Below are positions 44,719 to 57,726 of a stretch of 64,000 nt of DNA, one piece after another. Source of the DNA: Rhodococcus koreensis. GTDB taxonomy: Bacteria; Actinomycetota; Actinomycetes; Mycobacteriales; Mycobacteriaceae. Position numbers and translations under genes: made by a program. The stretch is from positions 558,001 through 622,000 of the forward strand of contig NZ_FNSV01000005.1 of assembly GCF_900105905.1 (NCBI RefSeq). Direction: 5' to 3'. How positions within the stretch are numbered: the stretch's first letter is position 1; the number at the start of each line of letters is the position of its first letter. The notes below the pieces were generated by a model, which was not told where the DNA came from, did no database searches, and worked only from the letters and a program-made list of their open reading frames with translations.

Positions 44719-44907
44719 ACGACGTCGCCAGGGATCGGCCTGATCGTGCACCTCGACGTCGTGCAGGGCCCTTTCGACACCACGGCGCCACTCTCCGCGC
44801 AAGCCGTGTTCGCCATCCTGGTGGGATCCGCAGTGCCGTGGGTTGACGAAGTCGGCCAGGCATCTGCCCGGGCCCACACGCACCCGGCGGCACGGACATG
44901 CGAATGA
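44717..44907 (+). pseudogene. Gene fragment without start
   Basis: This frame reads GIGLIVHLDVVQGPFDTTAP then LSAQAVFAILVGSAVPWVDE and stops at 44907. It is protein-like but opens directly after a stop codon and shows no ATG. Possibly the tail of a gene whose earlier part lies in another frame (LDIVAIDDVARDRP near 44700). Confidence 0.35.
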
Positions 44908-45022
44908 AAGTGGGCCGGCACGGGATGCGCGGCAGCGCCCGTATCAGACCCACCCCCCATCGCGGGATCGCTCATCCTCTTCCCTTCGCGGCCCCCGGGG
45001 GCCCGGCGCCGAGAAGGATTGG

Positions 45023-45151
45023 TCAGCCGTTGACGTGGAACACCGCACGCCGGCCGCGATCGGCGCCGCGGCGCAACGCGGCCTGGACGGCGGCGGTGCC
45101 ACCGATTCCGCCGGCGAGGACAAGTAGCAGCAGGGCGACATTGAGGTTCAC
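45023..45151 (-). CDS. Tiny membrane peptide, copy B (42 aa)
   Basis: GTG 45151 follows a GAGGAGG ribosome site. MNLNVALLLLVLAGGIGGTA then AVQAALRRGADRGRRAVFHV forms one membrane helix with a conserved AGGIGGT face and a basic tail. It is paralogous to the peptide at 38896 and starts the second copy of the three-gene module. Confidence 0.65.
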   Translation of the reverse strand: MNLNVALLLLVLAGGIGGTAAVQAALRRGADRGRRAVFHVNG

Positions 45152-45786
45152 GGGACAGGTCCTCCTCGGGGCGGGCCAAATGCGGCGGCCGGTGCGGATC
45201 GTAATGTGGTGGGGCTCAGTTCACTCGCAGCCCGCGGGGTCGGTACTGATCGACCCGGCACCGGCGAGGATCGACGGAATCCTGTGGTCGGGTCTCACAC
45301 TCATGATGAACGCCACGAGAAGGCCGCGAAGTCATTGCCGACCGTTACACCCTCACCAGCGAACAACGTGCCCGCCGCCGCGCGAACGGCGACGGGCAGG
45401 CGAAACTGTAGCTCGCCCTGCGCACCTTGGCCGATCCTTCCAGCGCCCACGCTACGATATTCGGAGCACCCTGTCATCCAGTAGGACCGCAATGAATTCT
45501 GCTATCCTTCCGAAGTTTTCGGTGATGCACCCTGGCCGCCCGGCGCCGACATACGGTCCAGGCCGTACCGATCGCTAACCAATGAAATAGTCGACCGATG
45601 GGTCGGTCCTTCGCGACGGAGTGTGCGTACGCGGATACGACACATACCTCGCGGCGCGACCGGACTGGGTAACCTCGTCGGTGCCGGCGTGGTCTGCGCC
45701 GACGACGGCGCGGACCGCACAGGTTCCGCGCTCAACCCCGTGCTCACGTACTCATCGTCGAGTGACCGGTCGAGTCATTCTCTCTT
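45152..45786. other. Spacer inside module B with debris (635 bp)
   Basis: Copy A has only about 100 bp at the equivalent place, so this is an insertion. A plus-strand stretch EVIADRYTLTSEQRARRRAN near 45330-45410, followed by TAG and LALRTLADPSSAHATIFG, looks like a decayed small gene. No complete gene seen. Confidence 0.4.
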
Positions 45787-46164
45787 TCACTTCACTGCCG
45801 CCGTTGTCGCGGATGTCTCTGCGAGCGGTGCCGCCAGACGCCGGCGCACCTTCGCCTCGTGAGCGTCGACCTTGTACCTCAGCGGTTTGCCGGTCTTGGC
45901 CACCCGACGTCCCGCGACAGTCAGCATCGGTCGTGGAATCCCGATCCCCATCACCGGCACGCCTGTCACATAGTTCTCCTTGAACAGGAACATCGAGGCG
46001 TCGACGACTTCGTCGCGGGTGAGCGGCGAGGCCACCCACCCGACCTCTGATCCGATGGCATCCGCGTCCAGAATCGGGCTGCGATAACCCTCCGTTGTCT
46101 TCGCAAGAAGCCAACGCAGAACAGCGTCACGAACCGCCCACTGACGATCGGTAGCTGCACTCAC
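45787..46164 (-). CDS. 125-aa winged-helix-like protein, copy B of duplicated module
   Basis: The start is GTG 46164 with the same GGACTGAAAT leader as copy A. The N-terminal 38 residues are identical to copy A; later parts differ mostly by single residues (EVGWVASPLTRDEVVDASMF, FKENYVTGVPVMGIGIPRPM), which suggests both are under selection or the duplication is fairly recent. Function unknown; see copy A for the fold argument. Confidence 0.7.
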   Translation of the reverse strand: MSAATDRQWAVRDAVLRWLLAKTTEGYRSPILDADAIGSEVGWVASPLTRDEVVDASMFLFKENYVTGVPVMGIGIPRPMLTVAGRRVAKTGKPLRYKVDAHEAKVRRRLAAPLAETSATTAAVK

Positions 46165-46481
46165 ATTTCAGTCCTCCAAATAGATGCCACTAATGCTGCC
46201 CTGCACCATAGCCATCGGGAAGAAATAAGCAAGTCCGTGAAATTTCCTGCGCGCCTTGCACCTCGGAAACTCCCGGCGGACGTCGCACGCGACCGGATCG
46301 GACGCCACAGGGGGTGAGAGTACCTCGGATCGGGGAACAGCCCGCCGACGCACCAACCGACGCCGTCGTCACGGCCCGCGCATCATCGAACCGCCTCTAA
46401 TCGGCCGCTGAACTGGACTTATTTCTTTTGTTGGGTATGGTCGAGGTCAGTTCGCGGTTGCCGATTCGGAAAGGACCGACA

Positions 46482-46604
46482 ATGGCTGACAAGTCCGCCG
46501 TCAAGAGTTCGAAACAGTCCGCACGAGCCCTCAAGGAGCGCCGGGCGGAGAAGCGAGAGAAGGCGATCGCGTCCATTCTACTCACCCGAAAGCGGAAGAG
46601 CTGA
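46482..46604 (+). CDS. 40-aa Lys/Arg-rich peptide, copy B
   Basis: MADKSAVKSSKQSARALKER then RRAEKREKAIASILLTRKRKS. The first 25 residues are identical to copy A, with the same upstream block including GGAAAGGACCGACA before the ATG. Divergent from the 125-aa gene, as in copy A. Confidence 0.65.
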   Translation: MADKSAVKSSKQSARALKERRAEKREKAIASILLTRKRKS

Positions 46605-47040
46605 TGCGACACTGGCGTCAACACCGCACCCCGCCACCCTCCTCGCTGCCTGAGGATCGATGATATTCCCCCGGGAACTCGGCCAACAGCCCTGACCCGC
46701 GCCCACATCAGATGTAGCAGCTTCGGAAGAGAACGGCTCGGAGCGTGGAAATATCAGCGACTGCACTCTCTTCCAATTTTCTACAACGGTGAAAGCGGCT
46801 CACAAAACCCTGCCGAGTTCAATGGAAGCACACCGCAGTCTTATTGGTCCGCCCCGCGTGTGACCACCCGATCGGGGGGCCAACTTCCGGCCTCTGACAC
46901 GCCCGTCCCGGCCCCTCCACGGCCGGGACGACGTGTTTCCCAAAGAGTTCAGGGTGAGCGAGACAGGGGCACTCCCACAACATCCGGTGAGATGACCGTC
47001 TCCCCTGCCGACCTATGGGGTCGGTGCAGGAGTACCGGAT
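46605..47040. other. Module B right flank with the shared 19-bp box
   Basis: CGGGGGGCCAACTTCCGGC recurs at 46873-46891 and is 150 bp upstream of the large gene starting at 47041. No gene is supported in this 436-bp stretch. Confidence 0.45.
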
Positions 47041-48782
47041 GTGTCGAGAATTGATGGAACAGAAATGAATCGTCCTGGACTCGTTACCCGTCGGCCGAAC
47101 CAGGCTTCGCTGTCGTCGAGGAGACGCCGGGCACTGTTGCGGGTCATCCTGCTGCCCTTGGACATCGTCGAAAGCGCCGACCCGGTCCCGGTACCCGCGG
47201 TCGACGAGGTCGAACCGTTCCTGCCGGCCCGCATCAGCGCCCCCTCCGCCACCGGGGACGATGGACCGCACGCACAGTTGCTGGCGTTCCGGCACATCGT
47301 CGATCGCAGCAGTCCGCCGGTTACCTTCGGCCTCGCACTCGATGGACAGCGCGCACCTAACGGCCCGCAACGCCGCTACGTCGGCCCCCCGGCGACGTGC
47401 CTGTCACTGTGGGAGGTTCCGGGCAACGGGCTGGTGCTGGCCTGCGAGGAACTCACCCCCGACCGCACCGGCAGCCTGATCGACCGGCACAATGACCCGC
47501 TCCGCGGCGGCGGTAGCCCCGAATTCTGGGCCGCTATCGAAGCATTTCTTCGTCCCTTCGGGCTGACGACCGAGGCGAGCCCGATCGACGTCTTCCCGCG
47601 GCTGGACACCCGACTGCCCAGATCTGAGGTCTACCGGCCGCTACGCAGCCTGACAATCCACGGCCCTAATTGGACCGGGCGGGACACCCTCGAGGGCCTG
47701 ATCATCGAGGTCCACACCGACGGGGTCGATACGGTACAGCGACTGGTCGACGAACCGGGCACTACACCCAGCGCAGGGGCCGCGTCCCGCTCCTACCGTG
47801 GACTCTTGGGCTGGCACCGGGTCCCGCTGATCGACAGGGCGTCACGTCTCGGATCGGGGATCGCGATTCGCGAGGACGCCCGAGCCCTTGCCGTCGACCT
47901 CGGTTCCCCCGCCACCGGTCCCGGCCATCTCGATCGGGGCACCCGTGAGATGGTCTACTGCCTCATCGGCTGGGTCGCCCTCCGCGCACAGCACTCGGCG
48001 GACCACCGACGAGTACTGTCGCTCCTGCACAACCGCCGCCAACTGAGCGAACGCGGCGCCCTCGCGGGCCTCGGCGACATCGCGGCGGCCCGCAGACGGA
48101 TGATCGAGACACGGCTTCTGCAAACACACCCCGCGGGTGCTCACCGGCCTCCGCGGATCGAATCGACACACCTTCGATCAACGCTGGCGAACCGCACCGC
48201 CGACGAGATCGCCGTCCTGCATACCGAACTCGGTAAGCTCTGTGACAGTGCTGAAAGCTGTCTGCTGCCCCACACGCTCGCCTCCGCCCGAGACCGGCGG
48301 TCCACGCTCGTATCGGTCGCGGCCGCCGGTGCGCTGTTCGCCACCTCGCTCCACGCGGCCGTCGCGGCATCACCGGAGTACCTCCAGCGCTGGGGGTTCA
48401 CCGTGGCGGTTACCGCCGCGATCGGCGCTGTCGCCCTACTCGACGTTGGGGCACGTCGTCGCCCCGGCGGGACACTGACGAAACCGACACCGGTCGCGCC
48501 GCCGCGGGCCTCGCCCGCCGTGACACCTGTCAGGGACCTCGAACGTCGACGGCGGGAGTCGATCTTCCCCTTCGAGACGCAGGTGTGGCGCACCGCTCCG
48601 AGTCGCCGCGGCAAGACGCCCACGTTGCGAGAGTGCCTCGAGGCCAACGACCTTTCCGGCTGCGCACCTTCCAACCCACCGTTGGTGGCGGCAAGTTCGT
48701 CGTCCCGTCCAGCACCAAAATGGACCTGACCTTCAGAACAGGCACCCACGCTTGCAGCGTCGAAGTCGAACTTGAACTGTAG
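47041..48782 (+). CDS. Large hypothetical protein with two C-terminal membrane helices, likely frameshifted near 48650
   Basis: GTG 47041 has a GGAG ribosome site. The protein (about 580 aa) has a soluble part (VTFGLALDGQRAPNGPQRRY, TIHGPNWTGRDTLEGLIIEV, GLLGWHRVPLIDRASRLGSG), a helical part (SLLHNRRQLSERGALAGLGD) and two hydrophobic helices (LVSVAAAGALFATSLHAAVA, GFTVAVTAAIGAVALLDVGA). The original frame stops at 48729 after a low-quality tail, while another frame gives FQPTVGGGKFVVPSSTKMDL then TFRTGTHACSVEVELEL to 48782. One indel near 48650 is likely. No domain recognised. Confidence 0.65.
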
Positions 48783-48922
48783 GGAACCGCGAACATGAGC
48801 GAACTGATGACGCAACTATCGGTCCTCGACCGCGTTGCCGGAGTCCATTGGCGAAGACCCACCCGAATAGGGGCGCTCCGCCATCGACTCGGGCCGGGTA
48901 GCGGTGAGGGAAAGGAAATACG

Positions 48923-49153
48923 ATGACCGGAGACACGGCAAAGGTGAATCGGATGGTGACCTTCGCGCTTCGCTGGTTCCCGCATGGCGGCGGCCCGGCG
49001 GAGGAGATTATCGCTGTTTTCGGTATGGATACCGGCGAGTTCTTCCGCTGTCTGCACGCGCAGCTGCACCCGAACCCCCCGACTCCGCTTCGGCCGACGA
49101 TCGTGGAGAAGATGAAGGCAGTGGCACGGCGGCGTCTGTGGCTCGCGGGTTGA
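48923..49153 (+). CDS. DUF3263-like small protein
   Basis: This is a 76-aa protein. ALRWFPHGGGPAEEIIAVFG followed by MDTGEFFRCL is the DUF3263 pattern (W, GGGPAE, F-G-M, FF) of small actinobacterial proteins thought to be DNA-binding. A GAAAGGA ribosome-like site lies upstream of ATG 48923. Compare the frameshifted relative at 10201. Confidence 0.72.
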   Translation: MTGDTAKVNRMVTFALRWFPHGGGPAEEIIAVFGMDTGEFFRCLHAQLHPNPPTPLRPTIVEKMKAVARRRLWLAG

Positions 49154-49324
49154 GATCCACGGCTCGCGGAACGCTTGGACGCGCTCCGGTTGCATACCGG
49201 CAGCTGGCGCTAGTGGGAACGCTGTGCGTGGGGCAGGCACGGCTCCGGGAGTTTTCCACAGGACTGCCGCAGATCATCTGTGGGAATGCAGGCGCGCCGC
49301 TTGCCGGTCGACAATAGAGCGTGC

Positions 49325-49565
49325 CGTGTCCTCGAACCCGTCGGTGATGATCTGCGGGGCCTGCTGGCGAAGAAGGCCGTACAGCGGGACCGCCGCAAAC
49401 CGTGGGCGACGACGTCACTGCCTCCGGGAGCGCGTGTGGTCACCGAATACGGCTGAACGGGCCGGACGGCTCCCCCAGCTGGAACGACTCGGCTTCGGAC
49501 TCGTCGGCTACGGCTACACCACCTGCACCGAAAACTCCGGCCCGCTGGCCGGGCAACGCGAGTGT
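49325..49565 (+). pseudogene. Decayed internal fragment of the aconitase gene
   Basis: The DNA tracks acnA 56347-56582 with many changes: both contain TCGAACCCGTCGGTGATGAT, GGCGAAGAAGGCCGT, CGCAAACCGTGGG, GTGGTCACCGA, CTCGGCTTCGGACTCGT and CACCACCTGCA. Indels and an in-frame stop (TACGGCTGA) break the frame. It would cover the region between the first and second iron-sulfur Cys segments only. No other part of acnA is recognisable nearby. Confidence 0.7.
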
Positions 49566-49639
49566 GAGCAGTTTCCCACCGGATGAGCGGCGGGGCGATC
49601 ATGGCGACGAGAAAAGCCGTGTCACTCACTCCGTCGTGG

Positions 49640-50185
49640 TCATTGGTCTGTTGCCGCTGCTGACAGCGGTGTGATGAGGAACGCGAGCCGGAATTTTCCG
49701 ATTTTGATCTCGTCACCGTCGGCGAGCAGTGCGGTGTCGACCGGTGTCCCGTTGCGGTAGGTGCCGTTGAGGCTGCCGACATCGGTCACCCGAAATGTGT
49801 CGTTGTCGCGCCGGATCTGGGCGTGGCGACGGCCGACGGTCGTGTCGTCGAGGTAGATGTCGCTGTCGATGTGGCGACCGATCGTGGTGACCGTCTGATC
49901 GAGCAGGAACCAGTCACCGCGGTTGGGCCCCCGGGTGACCACGAGCAGTGCCGAACCGGACGGCAGTGCCTCGACCTCGGCACGGTCCCAAGGCGGGTCG
50001 CTGGGGGCCGGATGCCGTCGACGGCGGGCGGTGGGGAGGTTCACCCCGGCACACGTCTTCGCCGACAGTGGGCCATTGAGTGACAATTCGGTCACCAGTG
50101 CGGCTTTCGCTCGATACTCGCGGAGCAGACGGTGAGCGTCGTCTCGGTCGATTTTGGTGTCGGTGATGTCGAATGGTGCGGTCAC
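49640..50185 (-). CDS. FHA-domain protein
   Basis: This is a 181-aa protein from GTG 50185. The C-terminal FHA domain (about residues 80-170) shows TTIGRHIDSDIYLDDTTVGR (GRxxxSDIxL), RHAQIRRDN and SLNGTYRNGTPVDTALLADG, the phosphothreonine-binding core. The N-terminus (about 70 residues) is helical and basic and resembles no domain I can name. FHA proteins read Ser/Thr kinase signals. Divergent from the SufR-like regulator gene, with related ACTATTAG motifs in the shared intergenic region. Confidence 0.85.
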   Translation of the reverse strand: MTAPFDITDTKIDRDDAHRLLREYRAKAALVTELSLNGPLSAKTCAGVNLPTARRRRHPAPSDPPWDRAEVEALPSGSALLVVTRGPNRGDWFLLDQTVTTIGRHIDSDIYLDDTTVGRRHAQIRRDNDTFRVTDVGSLNGTYRNGTPVDTALLADGDEIKIGKFRLAFLITPLSAAATDQ

Positions 50186-50249
50186 GACGAGGTCCTCTCT
50201 CTGCGCGAGGAGAGCAAGCTAGCACTACCTCATACAACAACTATTATTT

Positions 50250-50409
50250 ACTATTAGATTAGTGCAAACTCATTGACCGACGGTAGGTGCAATGCATGTG
50301 ACGCGCATCACTAGCACCGTGTGACCTCGAAGGATCCGACGCTCGACCCCGCGCTGAGTTCCCTCGCCGATACGGATGGTTTCTACTAATAGTCTCGGCT
50401 AAAGTAGGC
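50250..50409. promoter_or_regulatory. Two related operator-like motifs in a divergent promoter region
   Basis: ACTATTAG (50250-50257) and its complement CTAATAGT (50386-50393) occur once near each promoter. The second sits in an imperfect palindrome, CTACTAATAG then CTAAAGTAG, ending 5 bp before the regulator ATG. This suggests autoregulation of the SufR-like protein and joint control of the FHA gene. Confidence 0.45.
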
Positions 50410-50412
50410 ACT

Positions 50413-51096
50413 ATGAGCGAGCAGACGTTGATCGACCCCACGCTGCCGACCGCGCTCGGCGAGACCCGGAACCGGGTGCTGGACCTGTTGTGCGCCGCGG
50501 CGGAACCGATGGGCGTACAGGACATCGCCGACCGGGTCGACCTGCATCCGAATACGGCCCGGTTTCATCTGGACGGATTGGTCGACGCGGGCCTGGCCGA
50601 GCGTCGCGCCGAGGACAGCCGCCGGCCGGGTCGGCCCCGGATGGTCTATGCCGCTACCCCCTCGGATGCGTCCACCGGACAGCGCAGCTATCGGTTGCTG
50701 GCGGAGATGCTGACCGGTCTGATCGCCGACACTCTGCCGGAGCCCGGCCGGGCTGCCGAGACGGCCGGGGAGGCGTGGGGTCGCTACCTGGCGGAGCGGC
50801 CGGCCCCGTCGCAGCGGGTGGACGCCGCCGACGGGGTCCGCCGGTTGTCGACGGTGCTGGCCGAGTCCGGCTTCGCCCCGGGCGTGGTGGAGAACCTCGA
50901 TCGACCAGTGATCCCGTTGCGACACTGCCCGTTCCGGGAGGTAGCCGAGCGGCACCGGGACGTGGTGTGTTCGCTGCACCTGGGCTTGATCCGCGGGGCG
51001 CTGGCCGAGGTGCGGGCACCGCTCGCGGCCGATCGACTCGAACCGTTCGTCGAGCCGTCGCTCTGCCTGGCGCACCTGATCCCCACCCCCGAATGA
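50413..51096 (+). CDS. HTH regulator, SufR-like
   Basis: This is a 227-aa protein. An N-terminal winged helix (MGVQDIADRVDLHPNTARFH) is followed by a helical middle and a Cys-bearing C-terminus: PLRHCPFREVAERHRDVVCS and FVEPSLCLAHL. The spaced Cys/His pattern matches SufR-type and related regulators that carry an iron-sulfur cluster. Such proteins repress iron-sulfur assembly or oxidative-stress genes. It is probably autoregulated via the palindrome just upstream. The catalase gene follows 380 bp later. Confidence 0.8.
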   Translation: MSEQTLIDPTLPTALGETRNRVLDLLCAAAEPMGVQDIADRVDLHPNTARFHLDGLVDAGLAERRAEDSRRPGRPRMVYAATPSDASTGQRSYRLLAEMLTGLIADTLPEPGRAAETAGEAWGRYLAERPAPSQRVDAADGVRRLSTVLAESGFAPGVVENLDRPVIPLRHCPFREVAERHRDVVCSLHLGLIRGALAEVRAPLAADRLEPFVEPSLCLAHLIPTPE

Positions 51097-51246
51097 GAGT
51101 TACCTCCACCTCGTGTGATTAGCGAGTGGTTGTTTCCCGGACAACCTCCCGGACAACCGATCACGCCGTAACCAGATATCGGTCATTGTGGCAGCCACCG
51201 AGAACGTCGCTTGACGGATTCAAGAAGACATGATGCCCTGAGGGGT

Positions 51247-51478
51247 ATGCGGCACAACACATCACGCGATGTGGAATTGCGGTTGCGGGAAGTCGACCTT
51301 CGGCTCACCAGCCCGCGACGGGGCTGTGCTCGAGGTTCTCGATGATCACCCACACCTCACTGCGAGAGACATCGCCCATCTGGTCCGCGAGCAGATCGAA
51401 ACAGGTGTCTCAAGCAAGCGATACCGAGGTCGTCTTCTGAGGGCTGTGTCCGCAACGTCGAAAGAAAGAAGGGCATGA
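51247..51478 (+). pseudogene. Fur-family (FurA-like) regulator remnant before katA
   Basis: From ATG 51247, RHNTSRDVELRLREVDLRLT reads like a Fur N-terminus; near 51315 the sense moves to another frame, [20 protein letters not shown] then [12 protein letters not shown], the Fur winged-helix start. After that the metal-binding and dimerisation parts are absent. Actinobacterial furA genes typically sit directly upstream of a catalase gene and repress it, so this is a broken furA whose loss may leave katA derepressed. Confidence 0.6.
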
Positions 51479-52998
51479 TGGTTGAGAACAACTACACCAC
51501 CGATGATGCGGGAATTCCGGTACCGAGCGACGAGCGTTCGCTCACCGTCGGCGCGGACGGTCCGATCTTGCTGCACGACGCCTACCTCATCGAAAAGATG
51601 GCTGCTTTCAATCGCGAGCGTGTACCCGAGCGGCAGCCTCATGCCAAAGGAGGAGGGGCGTTCGGCACATTCGAGGTGACGGGCGATGTCAGTGCGTTTA
51701 CCTTGGCGGACCTGTTCCAGCCTGGCAAGAAGACGGAGATGCTCGCACGGTTCTCCACAGTCGCCGGCGAACGTGGCAGTCCGGATACCTGGCGCGACCC
51801 GCGCGGTTTTGCCCTCAAATTCTATACCGAACAAGGCAATTTCGACATGGTCGGCAACAACACTCCGGTCTTCTTCATGCGGGACCCGATGAAATTCCAG
51901 GATTTCATCCGTTCGCAGAAGCGGCGTGCCGACAACAATCTGCGCGATCATGATATGCAGTGGGATTTTTGGACGCTGTCTCCGGAGTCCGCGCATCAGG
52001 TGACGTGGTTGATGGGTGACCGCGGAATTCCGCGCACCTGGCGGCACATGAACGGCTATTCCAGCCATACGTACATGTGGATGAACGCCGCGGGCGAGAA
52101 GTTCTGGGTGAAGTACCACTTCATCACCGATCAGGGAATCGAGTTCTTCACGCAGGACGAGGGCGATCAGATGGCCTCGATCGACACCGACTACCACCTT
52201 CGTGACTTGTGGGAGCACATCGAACAAGGTGATTATCCCAGCTGGACACTCAAGATGCAGATCATGCCGTTCGAGGATGCAAAGACGTACCGGTTCAACC
52301 CGTTCGACCTCACCAAGGTCTGGCCGCATGCGGACTATCCACTCGTCGAAGTCGGCAAGATGACGCTGAACCGCAATCCGAGCAACTACCACACCGAGAT
52401 CGAGCAGGGGGCATTCGAGCCCAGCAACGCCGTGCCCGGAACCGGGCCGAGTCCGGACAAGATGCTGCTCGGCCGGTGGTTCTCGTATCCCGATTCGCAT
52501 CGGCACCGCATCGGCGCCAACTACAAGGAGCTGCCGGTCAACCGGCCACACGCGACCACCGTGCGGTCGTATTCGAAGGATGGCCACATGCGCCACGAGA
52601 ATCCCGGAGACCCGGTGTATGTACCCAACTCCAAGGGCGGCCCGCATGCGGATCCAGCGGTGGCGGGCGAACCCATCGGCTGGTACAGCGACGGGGACAT
52701 GGTGCGGCAGGCCTACACACTTCGCCAGGACGACGACGATTGGGGTCAGGCGGGCACGATGGTACGCGACGTTCTCGACGATGCGGCCCGCGGACGCTTG
52801 GTCGACAACATCGTCGGGCACCTACTCAACGGCGTGAGCGAACCTGTCCTGGCGAGAGCGTTCGAGTATTGGCGCAATGTGGACAAAGACCTCGGCGACA
52901 AAGTCGCGCAGGGGGTGCGCGTCAAAAAGGATCAACTCGATCCCAAGGCCGCGGGACAAGACAACCCGTCGCGTCGATCCGCTCGAGAGAAGGCCTGA
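51475..52998 (+). CDS. katA: Monofunctional heme catalase
   Basis: This is a 507-aa protein of small-subunit catalase length. The essential His56 lies in [10 protein letters not shown] and Asn129 in VGNNTPVFF; the proximal heme Tyr lies in [14 protein letters not shown]. The family segments [20 protein letters not shown] and [20 protein letters not shown] are present. It decomposes hydrogen peroxide in the cytoplasm. An AAAGAAAG ribosome-like site precedes ATG 51475/51478. It follows the furA remnant with a 4-bp overlap. Confidence 0.96.
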   Translation: MMVENNYTTDDAGIPVPSDERSLTVGADGPILLHDAYLIEKMAAFNRERVPERQPHAKGGGAFGTFEVTGDVSAFTLADLFQPGKKTEMLARFSTVAGERGSPDTWRDPRGFALKFYTEQGNFDMVGNNTPVFFMRDPMKFQDFIRSQKRRADNNLRDHDMQWDFWTLSPESAHQVTWLMGDRGIPRTWRHMNGYSSHTYMWMNAAGEKFWVKYHFITDQGIEFFTQDEGDQMASIDTDYHLRDLWEHIEQGDYPSWTLKMQIMPFEDAKTYRFNPFDLTKVWPHADYPLVEVGKMTLNRNPSNYHTEIEQGAFEPSNAVPGTGPSPDKMLLGRWFSYPDSHRHRIGANYKELPVNRPHATTVRSYSKDGHMRHENPGDPVYVPNSKGGPHADPAVAGEPIGWYSDGDMVRQAYTLRQDDDDWGQAGTMVRDVLDDAARGRLVDNIVGHLLNGVSEPVLARAFEYWRNVDKDLGDKVAQGVRVKKDQLDPKAAGQDNPSRRSAREKA

Positions 52999-53283
52999 GG
53001 ACTTCGTCAGATCGTGATCACCTACACCGAGACCCCTCACTCCGTCTGCACCGGTCGGTGTGCTTCTCGGGAGGTTCCACGGGTAGCTGATCCGCCAACC
53101 ACACGGGAATACGCCTGTCGTTCAGTATGGATTAAGCGACAGGCATATTCGGATCTCTCGCCACCCTCGGCTGACTGCTTAGGCGGGCCGCCCCGTCATG
53201 AAAAAATCGCGCGAGAAGGACTGGTATTGAATCGAGCGTGGTTGCACACTGAATAGATAGACTTACGAGAGAACGAGAAGAGC

Positions 53284-53568
53284 ATGCCGGTGTTCGTCGT
53301 CGAATACACCTACAGCCCCGAAACATCCTCCGGTCGTGATGATCACCGAACCGACCACCATGCGTGGCTCGCCGAATTGGTCCGCCGCAAAGTGGTGCTG
53401 TCATCGGGCCCCCTCGCCGACCATACCGGCGCCCAGTTCATCGTCGACGCCGCCGACGAGGACACCGTCACACGTCTGTTCACGCACGATCCATTTGCTC
53501 AGGCAAACCTCGTATCAAAGGTTCTCATCAACAAATGGAACCCCGTGATTGGCGAAATCCGCGACTAG
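53284..53568 (+). CDS. YciI-family protein
   Basis: This 94-aa protein has the YCII pattern: FVVEYTYSPETSSGRDDHRT, HHAWLAELVRRKVVLSSGPL with the conserved His and GP, and the C-terminal DPFAQANLVSKVLINKWNPV. Such proteins form ferredoxin-like dimers, and some are hydrolases or dehydrochlorinase-like. Single gene, role unknown. Confidence 0.8.
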   Translation: MPVFVVEYTYSPETSSGRDDHRTDHHAWLAELVRRKVVLSSGPLADHTGAQFIVDAADEDTVTRLFTHDPFAQANLVSKVLINKWNPVIGEIRD

Positions 53569-53816
53569 GTACTGATCCACGCCAGTGTCGGGATATGCCG
53601 ATCGGGCATCGGCGGCGGAATTGACCGAACCGTGCACGGTACCTCAGAAACTCGATGACCTCTGGTCCTCGACGGTTCTTGTCGGGCGGTCATAACCTCG
53701 GCGCCTGGGATCCGTTGTGCGTAACTCGTCGTCTGACATAGCCAGACGGCGGCACGGTCGCATTCGATCACAAGACGCTCGTCTTGCCAGCGTGGCGGAT
53801 GCACCACCGCCTGTGG

Positions 53817-54230
53817 TCACCCGCGGAATCGTTGCGCGATCAGCTCCCGCGGTAGCTGCCCGGGGCCCGGGTAGGCGACGATGACACGGATGCCGTCCGG
53901 GTCGCAACCATCGACGAAGGTCACCCCGCCGACCGTCTGCGTGTATGTGGCCGCGTCATATGTGCGTAGTCGCTCGGTGATCCGCGCCAACTCGTCCTCG
54001 GTGTCGGCGGCCCACATGACGTAGTGGACGCCGATGACGCTTACCCCGCGACGGGTCGATGCCCCCTTCTTGGCGTACATGTAGATCTGAAAGTTGTCCG
54101 GCGTCAGAAGGAGTGCTGCATCGGACTCGCGCACAGCGACACGGCAGGCGAATACGTCGCAGTAGTACTTCACCGACCGATCCAACTCGGCCACTTGCAT
54201 CACCGACGAGGCAACCTTGGCAGCACACAT
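53817..54230 (-). CDS. VOC-superfamily (glyoxalase-like) protein
   Basis: The ATG at 54230 has GGAG six bases upstream; an earlier ATG at 54236 overlaps that site. The 137-aa protein has the VOC beta-alpha-beta pattern: MQVAELDRSVKYYCDVFACR with a LLLTPDNFQIYMYAKKG strand, then SVIGVHYVMWAADTEDELAR and the end FVDGCDPDGIRVIVAYPGP. Family members are dioxygenases, glyoxalases or resistance proteins; the metal residues cannot be assigned confidently here. Confidence 0.8.
   Translation of the reverse strand: MCAAKVASSVMQVAELDRSVKYYCDVFACRVAVRESDAALLLTPDNFQIYMYAKKGASTRRGVSVIGVHYVMWAADTEDELARITERLRTYDAATYTQTVGGVTFVDGCDPDGIRVIVAYPGPGQLPRELIAQRFRG

Positions 54231-57726
<3,496 letters not shown>

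Noticed and set aside
44541..45179. A 212-aa minus-strand gene
   Set aside because: The frame overlaps the tiny membrane peptide gene and a plausible plus-strand fragment; its residues show no domain and the start is unsupported.
51346..52821. Long open frame opposite the catalase gene
   Set aside because: It is the shadow of a GC-rich coding sequence; its residues follow the catalase codon pattern and show no domain.
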